Positions 16,554 to 24,559 of a stretch of DNA of 64,000 bases are shown here, in pieces. The position numbers and the translations under genes were made by a program. This stretch comes from an uncultured Isosphaeraceae bacterium (GTDB taxonomy: Bacteria; Planctomycetota; Planctomycetia; Isosphaerales; Isosphaeraceae), in contig CAMFLR010000004.1 of assembly GCA_945957605.1 (NCBI GenBank), positions 186,001 to 250,000 on the forward strand, written 5' to 3'. The notes below the pieces were generated by a model. The model was not told the DNA's origin. It saw only the letters and a list, made by a program, of their open reading frames with translations, and ran no database searches. How positions within the stretch are numbered: the first letter of the stretch is position 1; every line of letters starts with the position of its first letter.

Positions 16554-18107
16554 TTATGGCGCCTTGTTCGACGTGACGCCAGACGGGGCGACGCCTTCAG
16601 TCGGTACCGGGTGCGCAAGGGCGTTTGCCGGCGGCTGGCCCATTGCGACGAAGAGTTCAAACTGCGCCTTGTTGTACTCGACGATCGAGTCGAGATAGGT
16701 GCGCCGCGCATCGTTGAGCAAGCGGAAGTTGTTGAGCAACTCGATCGGCAAAACCGTGCGCACGCCGCGTTCGCGAATCAGCGACAAGTCCTCGCGGAAA
16801 CCATCGAGACCTGTTCGCACTGCCGCTTCATAAGTGCCAATTTGTGCATAACGAGCGTGAGTGCGAGCATAGGCTTCCGCAACCTGAGCCCGAACCTCGT
16901 TGAGCATGCCAATTTGCTGGTAACGCGTCGCCTTGAGGTTCGCGTCGGCCAGACGAATCAACGCCACGTTGCCAACGCCGAGGTTGCGGATCGTCCAGTA
17001 CGCCATCGCGTCAAGGTCGGACCGGCCGCCGAAGCCGCCGAACACTGGTCGCACGAGATTGCTACCGCCGCCGAAACCACCGTCGCTGAAACCGATGAGA
17101 ATCGTCGGTGAAAACGGCAGAATCTTCGCCCCTTCGAGCGACAACATCGCGGCGCGAAGGGCTGCGCGACGCTCGCCGAGCTCGGGCCGACGCAACAATC
17201 CCAGCGCGATCAATTCGCTCATGGGCGTAGGATCGGGCACGATCGGCAGCGGGACGACGAAGGCGTCAGTCGGATGAAGTCTAAGGGATGGGTCGAGATT
17301 GAGGATTCGGCAGAGATCCGCCGAGGCGACGAGCAGACGCCCTTCCGCTTCAGGAATCGCAGCTTCGCGGCGAGCCAACTCGGTGGCAGCACGATCGGCA
17401 TCGGCCTTGCGACCTTCGCCCGTCGCAGCATAGTCGGCGGTGAGGCGGGCGATTTCGCGGGCTTCGCCGCGTGCCTGCATAAAGATCGCCAGCAATCCTT
17501 CCGCGCGCACCAACTCGGAATACGCCAGGGCAACTCGCAGAAAGGTTTGATTTTGAAGTGCGGCCGTGGCAAATGCGCGCTGCTGCACAACCTGCCGGCT
17601 GACGAGGTAATTGAAAATGACGTCGCTGACATTTCCGGTGAGCACGACGCCGGGAATGTTCACACTGCCCGCCGCGATGGCGTTCGTACCGGCACCGACA
17701 TAAAGTGCGCTGCGGTTCACCGAGAGAATGTTGCCGTTCGACTGCTGCAACACGCCCGTGTGGCTATCGTAATTTGTACCGGCGTTGATCGTCGGCAGTA
17801 GTTGTGCGGCGGCCAGCATTCGAAGCGCGGTCGCCTCGATGACCCGCTGACGGGCGATGTTCAGCTCAGGGTTTTGCACCCCGCCAAGCCGAAGCGCGGT
17901 GTTAAGGTCGATCGGCCGGACATCGTTTGTCAGGCTGGTGGGGGGAGAAGGAATTGGCACCGGAAGCGCTCCCAGCCTGACTGGCGGAAGCGGATCGGCT
18001 GCTGGTTCGCGTTGCGAGGGATCCTGACCAAAGGTCAGGCCGGCGCCCCACAAAGTTAACCAGACCACCCCAGGCAGCAAAATCCGCGCACACGTGCGCT
18101 GGCACAC
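16554..18107 (-). CDS. TolC-family outer-membrane factor 2
   Basis: 517 residues from a GTG at 18107 preceded by a strong AAGGAGG at six bases. A signal peptide follows ('ILLPGVVWLTLWGAGLTFGQ', cleaved near residue 28). Two OEP repeats are seen: 'LRLGGVQNPELNIARQRVIEATALR' and 'ELIALGLLRRPELGERRAALRAA'. 'LIGFSDGGFGGGSNLVRPVFGGFGGRSD' and 'YWTIRNLGVGN' match the same positions in the neighbour at 14688, showing common origin. It reads first in a two-gene minus-strand operon with that paralogue. Probable alternative exit channel for the RND pump encoded nearby. Confidence 0.9.
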   Translation of the reverse strand: MCQRTCARILLPGVVWLTLWGAGLTFGQDPSQREPAADPLPPVRLGALPVPIPSPPTSLTNDVRPIDLNTALRLGGVQNPELNIARQRVIEATALRMLAAAQLLPTINAGTNYDSHTGVLQQSNGNILSVNRSALYVGAGTNAIAAGSVNIPGVVLTGNVSDVIFNYLVSRQVVQQRAFATAALQNQTFLRVALAYSELVRAEGLLAIFMQARGEAREIARLTADYAATGEGRKADADRAATELARREAAIPEAEGRLLVASADLCRILNLDPSLRLHPTDAFVVPLPIVPDPTPMSELIALGLLRRPELGERRAALRAAMLSLEGAKILPFSPTILIGFSDGGFGGGSNLVRPVFGGFGGRSDLDAMAYWTIRNLGVGNVALIRLADANLKATRYQQIGMLNEVRAQVAEAYARTHARYAQIGTYEAAVRTGLDGFREDLSLIRERGVRTVLPIELLNNFRLLNDARRTYLDSIVEYNKAQFELFVAMGQPPANALAHPVPTEGVAPSGVTSNKAP

Positions 18108-18379
18108 GACGGACCTCCTTGGCGTATGCCGCAACGACCGATCAGCCACTCCGGGCTGAAATCATCAACATCGTCGTATTCATCGACGCCAGAAACATTC
18201 GGGATGAGCGAATTGGCCAGCGTGCTCACTGGTTTCGCACATTCGGGTCGTGCGGGGCAATATAACCGCTACGACCCGAACGTTGGACATCCTAATGAGC
18301 CCAAATTTTCTTTCACTTGCACACGTGGATCCGATCTCGTTGCCGCTATTCCCGACCGCTCCACTCAGGTTGGTTAGGT

Positions 18380-18940
18380 TTATTCCCCGCGAAGCTTTCT
18401 GGTCCATGCAACAAGGTTTTGGAGCAGAGTCTGCACGTATTTTTGCGTCTTTTCGTCGGTGAGATTGCCCTGCTGGTCGAACTTCTGGCTTGCGTTGCCG
18501 ATCATCACTTCCGGTTGGTTGAGAACATACATATTCAAATAGACCATAATCTGCCGCAAATGATACTGAGCGCGAACGGTGCCGAAGTTACCAATCGACG
18601 CCCCCATGATCGCCGCGGGCTTGCCATTCCACGCACTATCGCCATAAGGACGTGAGGCCCAGTCGATGGCGTTTTTGAGCACGCCGGGGATCGAGTAGTT
18701 GTACTCGGGCGTGACGATTAGGATTGCATCGGCCGCGCGAATTGAGCTTTTGAAGTCGACGACACTCTGAGGCGGAGCCTGGTCTTCATCCTGGTTGAAG
18801 ATTGGAATCCCGCTGAGATCGAACGTTTCGATCGTGGCCCCTTCAGGCACGAGCGTGGCGGCCGCGCGGAGTGCGCCGCGATTGTATGAATCCTTGCGAA
18901 GGCTGCCGGCAATGCCAAGGATGCGAACTGGCGTGCTCAT
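18380..18940 (-). CDS. NADPH-dependent FMN reductase
   Basis: 186 residues from the ATG at 18940. A flavodoxin-like fold of the NADPH-dependent FMN/azo/quinone reductase family. 'RILGIAGSLRKDSYNRGALRAA' is the phosphate-binding loop for FMN, and 'AADAILIVTPEYNYSIPGVLKNAIDW' is the signature around the isoalloxazine site and dimer interface. 'GKPAAIMGASIGNFGTVRAQYHLRQIM' is the conserved third segment. Cytoplasmic; may reduce quinones, azo compounds or chromate in oxidative stress defence. Stands alone, 170 bp from the next gene. Family call firm, physiological substrate unknown. Confidence 0.92.
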   Translation of the reverse strand: MSTPVRILGIAGSLRKDSYNRGALRAAATLVPEGATIETFDLSGIPIFNQDEDQAPPQSVVDFKSSIRAADAILIVTPEYNYSIPGVLKNAIDWASRPYGDSAWNGKPAAIMGASIGNFGTVRAQYHLRQIMVYLNMYVLNQPEVMIGNASQKFDQQGNLTDEKTQKYVQTLLQNLVAWTRKLRGE

Positions 18941-19116
18941 GTTGGCGGTCTCGAAGTTGCGCGGCGGCATTCATGCCTGGGAGATTGATGTGTACGCAGA
19001 CGAATCCGCGCCGCGAAGAGAATCGCGGCGCGGATGTCGGTGCGCTTCATGTTTCTGAACGGAGCGCGGAATTTCAAGACGCGTGTTCTGCGGATTGGAT
19101 GGAATTTACGCGGCTG

Positions 19117-19965
19117 CTAATCTTTCGGCAGTGGAGCATCGAGAAACGGAACGATCATGGGCATCAGAATCTCGGTGCGATTCACGACTTGCATGTGATC
19201 GGTGCCGGGCAGAATTGCCAGTTGAGAATGGGGCAAGACACGACTCATCAGTACCGCGTGATCGGGACGAAGAACGTCACGATCGCCGGTGATAATCAAC
19301 GATGGGGCGCGAATCGCCTTGATATCCGCCTCGGGCATATCCTTGAACTCGTCCATGCGTTTGACGCACTTCTCGAAGAGCGACTGAAGATTCTCGGGCT
19401 TGGGTGCAACCTTGCGATAAGCCTCGCGAAGTTCGGCTGGCATGGTTTGCAACGTGGCGGTTCTGAAGCCATCCCAAAACTGCGGATCAGCCGCGTCGCG
19501 TTTGTAAAACGTCGAGATTAGCACGAGTTTTCGGACGATCTTGGGGTGACGAATTGCGATTTGAAGCGCGATCTGACCGCCGTTGCTGTACCCGCAAAAG
19601 TCGGCGTTGTCGATTTTGAGATGCTGAAGCAATGCGGCTGCATCGTCGGCCGATTGCTCGAAGCTGAATGGACGATCGGCGACGTCATCGGTATGGCCGT
19701 GCCCTTGTTGCTCGAATGCAATCACCTTGCGCGTCGCAGCGAGTTTCGGCAAAAGCTTGCTGAACGACGTTTCGATAGTCGATCCGCCGCCGTGCATCAA
19801 AACGAGCGGCGTGCCTCCGCTTCCGTGGATCTCGTAGTAAAGCTTCAGGCCATGAACATCGGCATAGCCTCGTTCAACCGGCGCAGCGCTTTGGGCGATT
19901 GCTGAAGCACTCACCGTCATTTGCGTAACCATGCAGCAAATCACCATCATATTTGGGAATTTCAT
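19117..19965 (-). CDS. Alpha/beta hydrolase with signal peptide
   Basis: 282 residues. An N-terminal signal peptide (MKFPNMMVICCMVTQMTVSASAIAQS) predicts export. The fold follows: 'PLVLMHGGGSTIETSF' is the oxyanion-hole HGGG strand, 'GYSNGG' the nucleophile elbow (Ser), 'SLIITGDRDVL' carries the acid Asp and 'ILPGTDHMQ' the His. Triad complete, so active; esterase or hydrolase of small substrates. Its ATG overlaps the stop of the SRPBCC gene by four bases (ATGA), so it is the third gene of an ArsR-controlled operon. Confidence 0.9.
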   Translation of the reverse strand: MKFPNMMVICCMVTQMTVSASAIAQSAAPVERGYADVHGLKLYYEIHGSGGTPLVLMHGGGSTIETSFSKLLPKLAATRKVIAFEQQGHGHTDDVADRPFSFEQSADDAAALLQHLKIDNADFCGYSNGGQIALQIAIRHPKIVRKLVLISTFYKRDAADPQFWDGFRTATLQTMPAELREAYRKVAPKPENLQSLFEKCVKRMDEFKDMPEADIKAIRAPSLIITGDRDVLRPDHAVLMSRVLPHSQLAILPGTDHMQVVNRTEILMPMIVPFLDAPLPKD

Positions 19966-20969
19966 GACTGAATTTCTCCTGAAACGACTCCGGCGAAACT
20001 TTCATCCAGCCGCTCGAACGTCTCGCCCCATCCCTGCCGCATCCCGCTGTGGCTAGAGTTGAATGATTCTTGCTGAACAGCAGATGCGTTGAGCGCTGAG
20101 GCTTCAACACGCACGACTGTTCCGCGACCGATGCCCGCGTGATGCGCGAATGAGATCGAGCACAGTGTTTCGAGCGGCGAGTTGCTATCGAAGGGAGAGG
20201 GAGTCGTGTTGCCGAGTTCGTCGGCGAATGAAAGGAGGAATTCGAGGTTGTTTGGTGCCTCGACTTTTCGGATCGCCCACTTTCCCCACAAAACTCCCAC
20301 GCTGGGGATTAGCATCGCGTAATGGAAAGTGCCGCCGGGCCGCAGGTCGAGCGAGCATTGCGTGATTTCGGTACCTTTCGGGCCGAACCACTTCATCAAC
20401 TCGTCGCGTTCGGTCCACGCTTGCCAGACACGTTCGAGCGGAGCGCTGAAAACGTGCGTTGCCACGAACGGAGCGTTCGTAGCGTCGCCACCTTCGGCCT
20501 GCATCGCTTGCAGATGCTCGCCGAGGCGTCCCAACGTTTGCTTGCCGCCTTCGACCGCGTTGTATTTGTCGATGACAAAATCGCGTGCCTGTTTCGACGG
20601 GAATACAGAACGCATGGTGATCCGCGTTTTTCGCGCATCGAGCACGTCGAACGTGACGGTCACCTGAAAGTTGACCTCTTCAAACCCCTTTCCGCCGCCA
20701 TGCTTGTAGATCAGTCGTTCAGGTTCGACGACCTCGATGAAATTGCTAATGTTCTCATAGTTATGTCCATCGGGGCCGTGCATCACATAGCGCCAACTTC
20801 CACCCGCCTTCAGTTCGCGCGAGTGCGTGGTCAGCGTGAAGCCTTGCGGGCCCCACCAGTGCGCAAGGTGCTCAGGCTCGGTCCAGGCCTTCCAGACAAG
20901 CTCGCGAGGAGCGTCGAAATCGCGAGAGAGGACGATTTCGCAGTCGGGATTGGAGTCATTTCTGGGCAT
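19962..20969 (-). CDS. Tandem SRPBCC (AHSA1-like) protein
   Basis: 335 residues from the ATG at 20969, which overlaps the end of the ArsR gene by 14 bp. Two AHSA1/START-like domains are fused. Domain 1 (about 8-155) has 'LSRDFDAPRELVWKAWTEPEHLAHWWGPQGF', domain 2 (about 165-330) has 'THVFSAPLERVWQAWTERDELMKWFGPKG'. Each carries the 'P-x-x-V-W-x-A-W' and 'W-W/F-G-P' marks. Usually the two domains come from separate genes behind ArsR regulators; here they are one polypeptide. These cavity proteins bind hydrophobic ligands; ligand unknown. Confidence 0.9.
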   Translation of the reverse strand: MPRNDSNPDCEIVLSRDFDAPRELVWKAWTEPEHLAHWWGPQGFTLTTHSRELKAGGSWRYVMHGPDGHNYENISNFIEVVEPERLIYKHGGGKGFEEVNFQVTVTFDVLDARKTRITMRSVFPSKQARDFVIDKYNAVEGGKQTLGRLGEHLQAMQAEGGDATNAPFVATHVFSAPLERVWQAWTERDELMKWFGPKGTEITQCSLDLRPGGTFHYAMLIPSVGVLWGKWAIRKVEAPNNLEFLLSFADELGNTTPSPFDSNSPLETLCSISFAHHAGIGRGTVVRVEASALNASAVQQESFNSSHSGMRQGWGETFERLDESFAGVVSGEIQS

Positions 20970-21306
20970 CGCCGGGGTTCTCCTTAGATTGAAGGTCGCG
21001 TAAGTAATCGTCGAGGCGATCGAGCCGCTCCTCCCAGAAGGCGCGGTACTGCTCGATCCAAGTTGAGGCACTTTTGAGCGGTTCTGCGCGGAGCTTACAA
21101 GGACGCCACTGCGCCTCGCGTCCGCGCTCGATCAGGCCTGCTTTTGACAGCACTTTGAGGTGCTTGGAAATCGCGGGAAGGGTCATTTCAAACGGCGCTG
21201 CCAGCTCGGTGACGGATTTCTCACCGTGCGTCAATTCCTGAAGAATGGCGCGTCGAGTCGGGTCGGCCAGAGCGGCAAACGTCACACTCAGTTGATCGGT
21301 CATCAT
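20956..21306 (-). CDS. ArsR-family (SRPBCC-associated) transcriptional regulator
   Basis: 116 residues. A winged HTH fills most of it: 'LADPTRRAILQELTHGEKSVTELAAPFEMTLPAISKHLKVLSKAGLI' with the recognition helix 'TLPAISKHLKVL'. There are no metal-binding Cys residues of the ELCVCDL type, so this is the non-metal group found in front of AHSA1-domain genes. It leads a three-gene operon with overlapping starts (20956/20969 and 19962/19965). A 32-bp dyad directly upstream is the likely operator, suggesting autoregulation. Confidence 0.93.
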   Translation of the reverse strand: MMTDQLSVTFAALADPTRRAILQELTHGEKSVTELAAPFEMTLPAISKHLKVLSKAGLIERGREAQWRPCKLRAEPLKSASTWIEQYRAFWEERLDRLDDYLRDLQSKENPGDAQK

Positions 21307-21311
21307 GGCTG

Positions 21312-21343
21312 TTTACCATCTGGTTAATTAACCTAAAAGTAAA
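21312..21343 (-). promoter_or_regulatory. Dyad operator upstream of the ArsR operon
   Basis: A two-part perfect dyad centred between 21327 and 21328: TTTAC, five bases, the 12-base palindrome GGTTAATTAACC, five bases, GTAAA. It begins six bases upstream of the first ArsR codon (21306). Position and symmetry fit the binding site of a dimeric wHTH repressor. Confidence 0.65.
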
Positions 21344-21541
21344 TTAAGTAGCGGCTGTTGTTTTGTCAAGCCTCGGAAATTCGTTCGCAAGACTTTTTCG
21401 ATTGGCGAATAACCTGGCCCACTCGAGCACGGATTGCGCGAAAATGACTGCGTTTTCGATCGGTAATGGTAATTGGGTCTTAGTTATGTCAAAGTTCTGG
21501 GAGAGATTTTGCAAAGATAGTGCATCAAATGGAGAAAATAG

Positions 21542-22972
21542 ATGTGCCGCATTTTTGTTATCGCATGCATTTGTTTTTGCGTGTTTCCAATCGGTTCATT
21601 AAGAGGGCAGGAGGGCGCTCCAGGAGTTAATTTTCAACCACCGAACTGGCCCACGCTTACGTCGGCGATCGCTGATGCAGACCGCCTCGATCCCGGCTGG
21701 AGACACGCGGACCTGGTAGCAAAGCTACCAAAACCTAATCCCGATGAAGATGCGGCGGTTGAAGTTGAGGCAATTTATCAGGCGCTTCGCGCCTCGTGGT
21801 CAATACCCGATTTGAAAACCCACCCCACGCCGCAAAAACCTTCGGAAATACGGACGATTGAGGACTTGTGGCTCAATTATGGAGCGATTGATGGATCGAT
21901 TTCACCGCCACCGGAATTGCTGAAAGCTGCACGCGAGTTTGAATCAAAATTTGCATCCATGATTGTACGAGCACGCGAACTCGAACGTTTCAAAGTGGGG
22001 CGTAGTCCTACCGTTTATAACGTGAATCTTTACGTGTCAATGTTGCCGGCAGTCCAAAACTCGCGTGAGGTCCGGCACCTTCTTTCGACAGACAGCTTTT
22101 GCCGAGCGATTCTGGGTGACGTCGACGGTGCACTTCAATCCGCGCGAGCGATGCTGGCGATTAGCCGTGCCATCGGCGATGAGCTCTCTCTCATCTCTCA
22201 AGTGGCGCGCATCGCGTGCGTATCTGATGCGGTACATCGCATGATGTTCGCTGTAGACCGCGGCGGCGCAAGCGCTCTTGCGCTCGAGCAAACTCAGGCC
22301 GCTTTGACACAGGAAAAGAAAACACCCTACCTGCTGATCGGTGCTCGTGCGGAGCGTGCCGCACTCTTTGATACGCTTCAGAAGATCGGTGAAGGAAAGA
22401 TCGATCGGAAGTTCGTGTTGAAAACGGATGGCGATGACGCAGATAAGCGCAAACCCTCTAGCAAGCCCGATCCGGTCGTCAAGTACGATCTGGGATTTGG
22501 ACTTGCCCACATGAATACGGCCGTCGAAATCGCGAAGAAGCCGACCTGGCTACAAGCGAAAGACTGGGTAGCGTGGGATCTTCACATCGAGACGAATAGC
22601 CCGAAGTCGGCGATCATCAGTCCCGCACTCTCCTGTTCCTTGTTTCCTGCGATACCGGCCATACGACGAAACGTCTGCCGCGTCGGCTCCGTTTCTGCGT
22701 CTTGCGAAACGATACTCGGATACAAACGCTTCCGCATGAAGCACGGCCATTGGCCAACGAAGCCCGAAGAACTTGCTACTGTCTTCCCTGAAGGCGTGCC
22801 AATCGATCCGTTTTCAGGGCAACCGATGATTTGCCGAATCGGGCCGAAGACCCTGGTCGTTTATTCAGTAAGTCTCGACGAGCAGGACAACGGTGGCAAT
22901 CTGGAAAACTACCATTTCGAGGAGACAGGCACAGACATCGGCTTCCGCTTCAGCCGAGACGTGAAGAATTAA
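21542..22972 (+). CDS. Secreted planctomycete protein of unknown function
   Basis: 476 residues; GGAGAAAA precedes the ATG. A signal peptide (RIFVIACICFCVFPIGSLRG) is cut near residue 22. The long middle part is mostly helical with TPR-like Ala/Leu spacing ('GDVDGALQSARAMLAISRAIGDE'). The C-terminal 110 residues have the pattern 'LGYKRFRMKHGHWPTKPEELATVFPEGVPIDPFSGQPM', then 'LVVYSVSLDEQDNGGN'. That is the pseudopilin-like C-terminal element seen on many large planctomycete proteins of unknown role. Stands alone, divergent from the ArsR operon. No function is proposed. Confidence 0.75.
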   Translation: MCRIFVIACICFCVFPIGSLRGQEGAPGVNFQPPNWPTLTSAIADADRLDPGWRHADLVAKLPKPNPDEDAAVEVEAIYQALRASWSIPDLKTHPTPQKPSEIRTIEDLWLNYGAIDGSISPPPELLKAAREFESKFASMIVRARELERFKVGRSPTVYNVNLYVSMLPAVQNSREVRHLLSTDSFCRAILGDVDGALQSARAMLAISRAIGDELSLISQVARIACVSDAVHRMMFAVDRGGASALALEQTQAALTQEKKTPYLLIGARAERAALFDTLQKIGEGKIDRKFVLKTDGDDADKRKPSSKPDPVVKYDLGFGLAHMNTAVEIAKKPTWLQAKDWVAWDLHIETNSPKSAIISPALSCSLFPAIPAIRRNVCRVGSVSASCETILGYKRFRMKHGHWPTKPEELATVFPEGVPIDPFSGQPMICRIGPKTLVVYSVSLDEQDNGGNLENYHFEETGTDIGFRFSRDVKN

Positions 22973-23175
22973 TGTTGCGTTTGATCTATGGAATAGCAGG
23001 GTGGAAACGATGCGCTCCGCCGCGATGAATACTATTGAAGTGCCGCAGAACTTCGCTTGCGAGATTTGAAGTAGGAGATTAATAGCGGACGACGCGTCGA
23101 CTAATGCGCCTACCGCGTCTCTATGCAGCGAAGGCTCGCCGTCGATCTTCATTCTTATGCCACGCAAATGAAGCC

Positions 23176-23208
23176 AACCCAGCGGGTCGACCAATCACCC
23201 GCTGGGTT
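23176..23208. terminator. Strong hairpin between unknown gene and bicupin gene
   Basis: A 12-bp perfect stem (AACCCAGCGGGT / ACCCGCTGGGTT) with a nine-base loop, nine bases past the bicupin stop codon. On the plus strand a short T-run (TTTTT at 23213-23217) follows, so it can end transcription from the left and stabilise or end the bicupin message from the right. Confidence 0.65.
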
Positions 23209-23216
23209 AGCATTTT

Positions 23217-24401
23217 TCAGCCCTTCGATCCGGGTTCGGATTTCGGAGCGATGAACACGTCGCGCTTCGGGAATTTCTCGAACAGCGACGCCGATTTGCT
23301 GAAGTTTGTCGCCAGTACGTCGGTAGGATTACCCGCCATCCATTGCGAAAGATCAATCGTTTGGTATTCGCCTGTGTTGAAGCCGATGAGCATTCGACTT
23401 GGTGTTCGGCCGATATTCTCGATGGAATGGCCGTAGCCCTGAGGAATGTAGCCCACGTCGCCGCGAGAGAGGGTTTCGGTGCGGTAGCGACCGTGCGAGC
23501 CGAACATGCTGACGCTGACTTCGCCTTCGATCACGTATTGCCACTCGTCGGCCGTGGGGTGCCAATGCAATTCGCGAAGGCCGCCAGGCTCGAGATCGAG
23601 GATGACGCCGGTCACAGTCTTGGAAATTGGGAAGTGCGTCGAGTCGACACGCCACTCACGCCCGCCTTTAAATGTGCGATGTGGAGGACGCTTGAGCAAC
23701 TCGTACTTGTGCGTAAGCGCTGGCGTTTTCCAACCTTGCAGGGGTTGCGACGCAGTTTCCGGCGGTACTGCGCCGCGAGCGAAGTACACCTCTTCTTTGG
23801 GGAACCCTTCAAATGCCGATTCGGGTAGACCGAAGTTTTTTGACAGAAGCGCCTTGGGTGTATGGCCGATCCAGTCGCTAATGCTGAAGGTGCCGAACTC
23901 GGAAAAGTAGCCGTTGTCGAAAATCAAGATGAAGTGACACGGCCGATCGCCGAGGCATTCGAGCATGTGTCCATGTCCGCGCGGGAAGTACCAGACGTCG
24001 CCAGGGCTGAAGTCTTTCGTCTCGGCTCCGCCCTCGGGGTCGATCACCGTCGTGCGGACGCGTCCTTCGAGCACGAACGCCCATTCGGCCGCCGTTGCGT
24101 GCCAGTGCAGTTCGCGCATCGCGCCTGGTTCGAGCTTCATCGAAACGCCGGCAATCCCCTTGGAAATTGGCAATTGCTTGACCGTTGCCTCCTTGCCAAA
24201 GCTCTGGCCGATGACTTTTCCTTCCGACTTTTCAAGTTCGAACTTGAACGTGGGCAATTCTGGACCCGCGAGTTCGGAATCGGGCACGTTGTTCTGAAAG
24301 GAGGTATCGCCGGCCTCAGCCGACTTTGCGTTGATCATCATGGCCGTCGTCGCGGCAAGCCCCGCCGCTGCCAGAAATTCGCGCCGCTGGAGTGGAGACA
24401 T
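23217..24401 (-). CDS. Tat-exported bicupin, probable oxalate decarboxylase
   Basis: 394 residues. A Tat signal (RREFLAAAGLAATTAMM, residues 6-22) is followed by two cupin domains. Cupin 1 has metal ligands H99, H101, E106 and H145 ('ELHWHATAAEWAF', 'RGHGHMLE'). Cupin 2 has H279, H281, E286 and H325. The flexible lid that carries the catalytic Glu in Bacillus OxdC (SENST) reads SEFGT here (167-171), so the Glu is kept (E168) but two neighbours differ. Expected reaction: oxalate to formate and CO2 with Mn, outside the cytoplasm. Oxalate oxidase or another bicupin activity remains possible because of the changed lid. Confidence 0.85.
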   Translation of the reverse strand: MSPLQRREFLAAAGLAATTAMMINAKSAEAGDTSFQNNVPDSELAGPELPTFKFELEKSEGKVIGQSFGKEATVKQLPISKGIAGVSMKLEPGAMRELHWHATAAEWAFVLEGRVRTTVIDPEGGAETKDFSPGDVWYFPRGHGHMLECLGDRPCHFILIFDNGYFSEFGTFSISDWIGHTPKALLSKNFGLPESAFEGFPKEEVYFARGAVPPETASQPLQGWKTPALTHKYELLKRPPHRTFKGGREWRVDSTHFPISKTVTGVILDLEPGGLRELHWHPTADEWQYVIEGEVSVSMFGSHGRYRTETLSRGDVGYIPQGYGHSIENIGRTPSRMLIGFNTGEYQTIDLSQWMAGNPTDVLATNFSKSASLFEKFPKRDVFIAPKSEPGSKG

Positions 24402-24559
24402 TGGTTCTGGACTCCTCTGATTTCGTCAACAAATCACCGCTCGTAAGCGAAATGCAAATCAGCATTGCGCGCAGGGCGATCGGTTTGCGATGACATCGCG
24501 CGATGGACACCCTGCAATTCGTCGTACTTATGGGCGTGTCGAGCTGGACACTTGCGTGA

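Noticed and set aside
22973..23175. Possible gene remnant after the unknown secreted protein
   Set aside because: No frame over 60 codons with coding character and no similarity recognised; only the hairpin at 23176 stands out.
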